Source: ZC4RG35 sp041747855 (lineage in GTDB: Bacteria; Actinomycetota; Acidimicrobiia; Spongiisociales; ZC4RG35). From it: DNA of 19,016 nt. Shown here in pieces: positions 15,349 through 19,016 of the stretch. The translations under genes and the position numbers were made by a program. Where the stretch lies: NCBI GenBank assembly GCA_041747855.1, contig JBGTEJ010000093.1, positions 1 through 19,016 on the forward strand, given 5' to 3'. Below the pieces are notes generated by a model. That model was not told the DNA's origin and ran no database searches. It saw only the letters and a list, made by a program, of their open reading frames with translations. Numbering within the stretch: position 1 is the first letter of the stretch; each line of letters begins with the position of its first letter.

Positions 15349-16311
15349 ATGTCAGACATCATCGAGGCCGTCGGCCTCACCAAGCACTACGGCGCGATCA
15401 AGGCCCTCGACGGTCTCGACCTGGCCGTGCCTGAAGGAACGATCTTCGGAATGCTGGGCCCAAACGGAGCCGGCAAGACCACGGCGGTGTCGATCCTCAC
15501 CACCCTCACCATTCCCGACTCGGGGACCGCCAGCGTGGCCGGTGCCGATGTGTTCGACTCACCAGGCGAGGTCAGGAGCCGAATCGGACTGTCGGGCCAA
15601 TACTCGGCGGTGGACGAGCACCTGACCGGATTCGAGAACCTCGACATGATCGGTCGGCTCTACCACCTGGGAAAGAACCGGTCGATCCAGCGGGCCCGTG
15701 AGCTTCTGGATCGCTTCGACCTGACCGATGCCGCCGATCGTCCGGTCAAGACCTATTCGGGCGGAATGAGACGTCGTCTCGACCTCGCCGGTGCACTTGT
15801 CGCTGAACCACCGGTCCTCTTCCTCGATGAGCCCACCACCGGACTCGATCCGCGCAGCCGGATCGAGTTGTGGCACATCATCCAGGACCTGGTCGCCAAA
15901 GGATCCACTCTCCTCCTCACCACCCAGTATCTCGAGGAGGCCGACCGTCTGGCCGATCGGATAATGGTCATCGACCACGGCCAGGCCATCGCAATTGGGA
16001 CCTCCGACGAGTTGAAGAACATGGTGGGGGGTGAGCGGATAGAGGTCACCGTCGCGGACGGCGCTGTCGACACCGCCAGGAGCTTGCTTGCGCCGCTCGC
16101 GATCGGCGAGATCCAGGTCGATGAACGGAGTCGTCATCTGATCGTGCCAGTGTCCGGAGGCGCGTCGGTCTTGACCCGTGCCCTCCGTGAACTAGACACC
16201 GCCGGTGTAGAGATTCGCGACGTCACTCTGCGTCGACCCACCCTGGACGATGTCTTCATGACACTCACCGGCCACGCTGCGGACGACCCGGCGGAAGGTG
16301 GGACCGAGTGA
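15349..16311 (+). CDS. DrrA-family ABC exporter ATPase
   Basis: This is the nucleotide-binding subunit of a DrrAB-type exporter, 320 residues. Walker A is GPNGAGKTT (37-45), the signature is YSGGM (136-140), and Walker B is LFLDEP (157-162). TTQYLEEAD (191-199) replaces the H-loop region as is usual in the DrrA group. The DrrA C-terminal motif RPTLDDVFMTLTG is at about 296-308. The ATG at 15349 has GGAG 5 nt upstream; the open frame to 15247 lacks family similarity. The ribosome site lies between two copies of GATTCAAT (15331 and 15343). The 3' end overlaps the permease gene by 4 nt (GTGA). The family exports drugs such as anthracyclines, lipids or glycolipids. No biosynthetic cluster is present here, so the cargo is unknown. 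Confidence 0.92.
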   Translation: MSDIIEAVGLTKHYGAIKALDGLDLAVPEGTIFGMLGPNGAGKTTAVSILTTLTIPDSGTASVAGADVFDSPGEVRSRIGLSGQYSAVDEHLTGFENLDMIGRLYHLGKNRSIQRARELLDRFDLTDAADRPVKTYSGGMRRRLDLAGALVAEPPVLFLDEPTTGLDPRSRIELWHIIQDLVAKGSTLLLTTQYLEEADRLADRIMVIDHGQAIAIGTSDELKNMVGGERIEVTVADGAVDTARSLLAPLAIGEIQVDERSRHLIVPVSGGASVLTRALRELDTAGVEIRDVTLRRPTLDDVFMTLTGHAADDPAEGGTE

Positions 16312-17114
16312 ACCGGATACGCACCCTTTTCGCCGACAGCGCCGTAGTAGCCAAGAGGAACCTGATCAAGATCAAGAGAGTCCCAGAAGTGCTGGTGTTC
16401 GTCCTGATCTCCCCGATCATGTTCGTATTGTTGTTCGCCTACGTCTTTGGCGGTGCCATCAACGTCCCGGGCGGCTCGTACCGCGAGTTCCTCATCGCGG
16501 GGATCTTTGCTCAAACAGTGATCTTCGGGGCAACGTTCACGGGTGCCGGACTGGCAGAGGACATGCAGAAGGGCATCATCAACCGGTTCCGCTCACTACC
16601 GATGTCCCGGGCTGCGGTGGTGGTCGGGAGGACGGCCAGCGACGTGGTCTACAACGTGTTGTCCCTGATCATCATGGCGGGCACCGGTCTGATAGTTGGT
16701 TGGGGGATCCGCAACGGTCTCCTCAATGCCTTGTTGGGGTTTGGGCTCTTGCTCCTCTTCGGGTACGCCATATCTTGGGTCATGGCCTACGTGGGTCTGC
16801 TGGTCCCCAGTGTGGAGGTGATCAACAACGCCTCATTCATCGTGATCTTCCCGCTCACCTTCATCGCCAACACCTTCGTGCCGTCGGAGTCGTTGCCTGG
16901 CCCGTTGAGAGCCTTTGCCGAGTGGAACCCGGTCTCGGCGCTAACTCAGGCTGCTCGAGAATTGTTCGGGAACATCCCACCTGGCACTCCCGCGCCCGAG
17001 GTCTGGTCGTTGCAGAACCCGGTGTTCTATTCCCTGATCTGGGTTGCAGTCTTCATCGCCATCTTCGCCCCACTTTCGGTGCGGCGTTACCAGCGGATGG
17101 CAGCCAAGAACTGA
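16308..17114 (+). CDS. ABC-2 type exporter permease (DrrB family)
   Basis: This is the membrane half of the exporter, 268 residues with about six hydrophobic segments (about 26-46, 60-80, 107-132, 139-165, 171-192, 238-256). Family features include ISPIMFVLLFAYVFGGAI, EDMQKGIINRFRSLPMSRAAV between segments 2 and 3, and the FANTFVPSESLP-like loop (FIANTFVPSESLPGPL) before WNPVSALTQAARELFG. It starts at GTG 16308 inside the end of the ATPase gene, implying coupled translation and equal amounts of both subunits. The length is normal for DrrB. It ends 21 bp before the convergent small gene. Confidence 0.92.
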   Translation: MNRIRTLFADSAVVAKRNLIKIKRVPEVLVFVLISPIMFVLLFAYVFGGAINVPGGSYREFLIAGIFAQTVIFGATFTGAGLAEDMQKGIINRFRSLPMSRAAVVVGRTASDVVYNVLSLIIMAGTGLIVGWGIRNGLLNALLGFGLLLLFGYAISWVMAYVGLLVPSVEVINNASFIVIFPLTFIANTFVPSESLPGPLRAFAEWNPVSALTQAARELFGNIPPGTPAPEVWSLQNPVFYSLIWVAVFIAIFAPLSVRRYQRMAAKN

Positions 17115-17125
17115 AGTTTGTGGTC

Positions 17126-17137
17126 GGGCTTCGGCCT
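17126..17137. terminator. Short UUCG-loop hairpin between convergent genes
   Basis: GGGC-TTCG-GCCT forms a 4-bp stem with a cUUCGg tetraloop, which is unusually stable for its size. It lies 12 bp after the DrrB-type stop and overlaps the stop of the 66-residue gene. No U tract follows on either strand, so it is at best a weak or bidirectional terminator. Confidence 0.25.
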
Positions 17138-17336
17138 AGCAGTCCCGGCATTCGCGATTGGCCACCACCCGATCCGGGGTCTGGGGGCCGATTCGACCGG
17201 GGACCCGGGCTTCTGGATGGCCTGGCACTCTGAACGGGTCCCGGGGTTCGGGACCTTCAATCGCCTCACGAGACCGAACCTGCCGTTCCGTGGCAGCGTC
17301 TTCGACGGTCGGCTGTTCCGGGGTCTCACCGGGCAT
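17136..17336 (-). CDS. Unrecognised 66-residue Pro/Arg/Glu-rich protein with C-terminal CxxC
   Basis: I do not recognise this protein. Evidence for a real gene is AAGGAGG, a near-perfect Shine-Dalgarno, exactly 7 nt before the ATG; G/C-rich third positions (roughly 70%); and a plausible promoter in the 57-bp gap behind the VOC gene. The product is hydrophilic, with about ten prolines, many Arg and Glu, no hydrophobic segment and no signal peptide. It is probably largely disordered. The only two cysteines are at the very end (NRECRDC), a CxxC that could bind metal or be modified. It follows the MFS and VOC genes in the same direction and might be co-transcribed with them. It could be a small regulator, metal-binding peptide or peptide precursor; none of these is shown. 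A chance frame remains possible. Confidence 0.55.
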   Translation of the reverse strand: MPGETPEQPTVEDAATERQVRSREAIEGPEPRDPFRVPGHPEARVPGRIGPQTPDRVVANRECRDC

Positions 17337-17360
17337 CCGGGTGCCTCCTTGACATGCTTC

Positions 17361-17389
17361 AGCCTACATTCAAACAGTGCGTCAGTGAA
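17361..17389 (-). promoter_or_regulatory. Candidate promoter of the 66-residue gene
   Basis: On the minus strand TTCACT (complement of 17384-17389) and TAGGCT (complement of 17361-17366) are 17 bp apart. The predicted start of transcription, near 17354, lies only a few bases before the AAGGAGG ribosome site. The leader would be under 20 nt. Confidence 0.4.
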
Positions 17390-17393
17390 CCGC

Positions 17394-17813
17394 TCACGAT
17401 CCGATGGTTATCGACCCGTCTTCCCCGAGCGTCCAAGACGGGTTGTGGGCTACTTCCCAGGGGTGTCCGTCGGGGTCGAGGAAGACCGATGAGTATCCAC
17501 CCCAGACAGTGTCATCCGGCTCACGGACCACGATGCCCCCGGCCGCGCGGGCTTCCTCGGTGATGGTGTGGACGTCGGCCGGGGAGCCGACGTTGTGAGC
17601 CAGAGTGACACCACCCCAACCCCCCTGGTCGGTGACCCCACTGTCCTCGGCGAGTCGGGCTCTATCCCAGATTCCAACGATCATCCCACCGGTCTGGAAG
17701 AAGACGATTTCCTCGTCTTCCCATGTTGGAGTCCAGCCAAGATCGATGTAGAACTGCCGGGATCGGGCTAGGTCTTCGACTCCCAATGTGACCAAGCTGA
17801 CACGCTGTTCCAT
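17394..17813 (-). CDS. VOC-superfamily (glyoxalase/bleomycin-resistance fold) protein
   Basis: This is a small cytoplasmic protein of 139 residues with the two-module VOC fold: VSLVTLGVEDLARSRQFYID-LGW at the start, FFQTGGMIVGIWD closing module 1, GVTLAHNV opening module 2, and FLDPDGHPWEVAHNP at the end. His73 and Glu120 sit where metal ligands often occur. Members may be isomerases, dioxygenases or antibiotic-binding resistance proteins, and the exact reaction cannot be told. The ATG at 17813 matches the family N-terminus; the frame is open to 17900 but that part lies inside the MFS gene. The start is 7 bp after the MFS stop, so the two form an operon and could act together, for example in resistance or detoxification. 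Confidence 0.85.
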   Translation of the reverse strand: MEQRVSLVTLGVEDLARSRQFYIDLGWTPTWEDEEIVFFQTGGMIVGIWDRARLAEDSGVTDQGGWGGVTLAHNVGSPADVHTITEEARAAGGIVVREPDDTVWGGYSSVFLDPDGHPWEVAHNPSWTLGEDGSITIGS

Positions 17814-17820
17814 CCGTCGA

Positions 17821-18990
17821 TTATGCCACCGGACCAGTTCGGGCGCGGACCCGTTCGACGGACGCCACGATGACCACTGCGCCCACCGTGATGACAGCAC
17901 CGATCACCGAGAGTCGAGCGAACTGGCCGGAACCGAGTGCCAGACCACCGACCACAGGTCCCAAGACCCGTCCGATCGCCATCACCGCCTGCGCGTCGCC
18001 GACCCGCTCGGAAGGGGTAATGGACCGCTCGGCCAGCATGCGGAAGATGGCCGGGACCGCCATCCAGAAGGCGAAACCCCAGATGACCATGGCGACGAAG
18101 AAGGCCATCTGCGACGCGATCACTCCGATCGTGAGTGTGGGGATGGCGCATCCGATCAGCCACAGCCATGCGGTTCCCCGTCTGGCTGTAAGGCGAGTGG
18201 CCACGACTCCAAAAACGGCGTTGATGCTCACCGCCCACGACATGGCGGCCGGGGAAAGTCCCTGGACCGATGCAGCTGTAGCCGCCGTGAAGATGAACAC
18301 TCCCGATCCCCCAACCGAGAGGATGGCGAGGCCCGCCAGAAGGGCGAGATTTGACCTCGAGCCGCTGACCTTGCGTCCGATTCGGGGAAGGTCTCCGAAG
18401 TCGACAGGGAGGAAGAGAGCGAGAAGGGCCAGACCCCCTAACGCCAGATACACGGTGCGATAGCCACCATGCTGGATGACCCAGCCGATGATCGGGGAGA
18501 CGACCGCAGCCGTGACTGGAGCGATCGCGGCCACATCGCCGAGACCTCTGGTGAAACGGGTGGCGTCGGCCCAGGCGATCCAGGTGAGGGTTCCCAGACC
18601 GAGACCGGAGACGAACAGGGTGGCCAAGAGGACCCCGAAGTTGGGTGCCAGACCACTCGCCAGTGATGCCACAGCCGCCAGCAACAGACCGCCGTAGTGC
18701 AGTCTCCTGCGGGGCCGAAGTAGACGACCGGCAAGGAATGCGGCGAGAGCGAAGCTCGCCACCTGAGCGGTGCTGAGCAGACCGGTGACACCGATGGGCA
18801 GGTTGAGCTCCGAGGCCACAGAGGGAAGGAGGAACGTTGTCGCTGCGAATACCGCCGCCACCACCGCGGCACCGCCCAGCACTCCCGGTGAAGCTTGCGG
18901 GCGAACCGCAGCGATGGCGCGTGCCGGGATCGTCACTGCGAGGGGATATGCGGAGCTCGGGAGGCGATGGCTGAAGTCGTGATCGTGCAA
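17821..18990 (-). CDS. Major facilitator superfamily transporter
   Basis: This is an integral membrane secondary transporter, 389 residues with about 12 hydrophobic segments running from about residue 36 to 380. A basic loop RLLRPRRRLHYGG follows segment 2 or 3, like the MFS motif A region, and a second basic cluster (about GRKVSGSRS) marks the central loop. Substrate is unknown; the general type fits drug or metabolite efflux, or the CynX-like group. The start is uncertain. TTG at 18990 follows an in-frame stop near the window edge and has GGAG 13 nt upstream; GTG at 18936 is an alternative. Its promoter would lie outside the window. The VOC gene follows after 7 bp. Confidence 0.85.
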   Translation of the reverse strand: MHDHDFSHRLPSSAYPLAVTIPARAIAAVRPQASPGVLGGAAVVAAVFAATTFLLPSVASELNLPIGVTGLLSTAQVASFALAAFLAGRLLRPRRRLHYGGLLLAAVASLASGLAPNFGVLLATLFVSGLGLGTLTWIAWADATRFTRGLGDVAAIAPVTAAVVSPIIGWVIQHGGYRTVYLALGGLALLALFLPVDFGDLPRIGRKVSGSRSNLALLAGLAILSVGGSGVFIFTAATAASVQGLSPAAMSWAVSINAVFGVVATRLTARRGTAWLWLIGCAIPTLTIGVIASQMAFFVAMVIWGFAFWMAVPAIFRMLAERSITPSERVGDAQAVMAIGRVLGPVVGGLALGSGQFARLSVIGAVITVGAVVIVASVERVRARTGPVA

Positions 18991-19016
18991 TCGGCGATGG
19001 TTTCTCCGTCACAGCA

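Noticed and set aside
15559..16137. 192-residue minus-strand frame opposite the DrrA-type ATPase
   Set aside because: It is antisense to a fully conserved ATPase gene and has no features of its own.
17768..19012. 414-residue minus-strand open frame at the right end
   Set aside because: It covers the MFS and the start of the VOC gene in another frame. Its product is Arg/Gly/Ser/Pro-rich without family features, while the overlapping MFS frame has clear membrane segments.

Overview
The window looks like chromosomal DNA from a high-GC Gram-positive bacterium, probably an actinobacterium. The evidence is the high GC content, the strong G/C third-position bias, frequent GTG and TTG starts, lipoprotein substrate-binding proteins with Thr/Pro-rich linkers, and families common in that phylum (DrrA/DrrB exporter, group II truncated globin, winged-helix HTH_42 protein). 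I cannot name the genus. I see no tRNA, rRNA, CRISPR array, insertion sequence, phage gene or attachment site.

Layout. Positions 1-945 (+) hold the 3' part of an AlkZ-like winged-helix gene cut by the window edge. It converges, 14 bp apart, on a Kup potassium transporter (960-2843, -). Positions 3005-9229 (-) are a complete branched-chain amino acid-type (HAAT/Liv) ABC uptake locus. A promoter and 5' hairpin lead into a lipoprotein binding protein, which is followed by a strong intrinsic terminator. Then come livH, livM, livG and livF, joined by 4-, 1- and 4-nt overlaps. Both permeases are much longer than the family norm.

Positions 9230-9520 are a divergent control region with two sets of tandem repeats. 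Positions 9521-13245 (+) encode a ferric-iron-type ABC importer: lipoprotein, fused double permease and ATPase. Its end nearly touches (9 bp) the end of a convergent aminobutyraldehyde-type aldehyde dehydrogenase (13255-14667, -). That gene lies downstream of a truncated haemoglobin gene (14783-15226, -).

The globin diverges from a DrrA/DrrB-type ABC exporter pair (15349-17114, +). A perfect 17-bp palindrome in the shared upstream region looks like a repressor operator. The right end (-) has an MFS transporter, a VOC/glyoxalase-fold protein and an unrecognised 66-residue Pro/Arg/Glu-rich protein. The small gene has a near-perfect Shine-Dalgarno, its own candidate promoter and a C-terminal CxxC.

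Overall this is a transport-rich stretch: potassium, amino acids or amides, iron, drug-like export and MFS efflux. It is not an obvious defence or mobile island. The points most worth checking are the 66-residue gene, the palindrome, the repeats upstream of the iron operon, the enlarged Liv permeases, and the paired departures from consensus in the two Liv ATPases.
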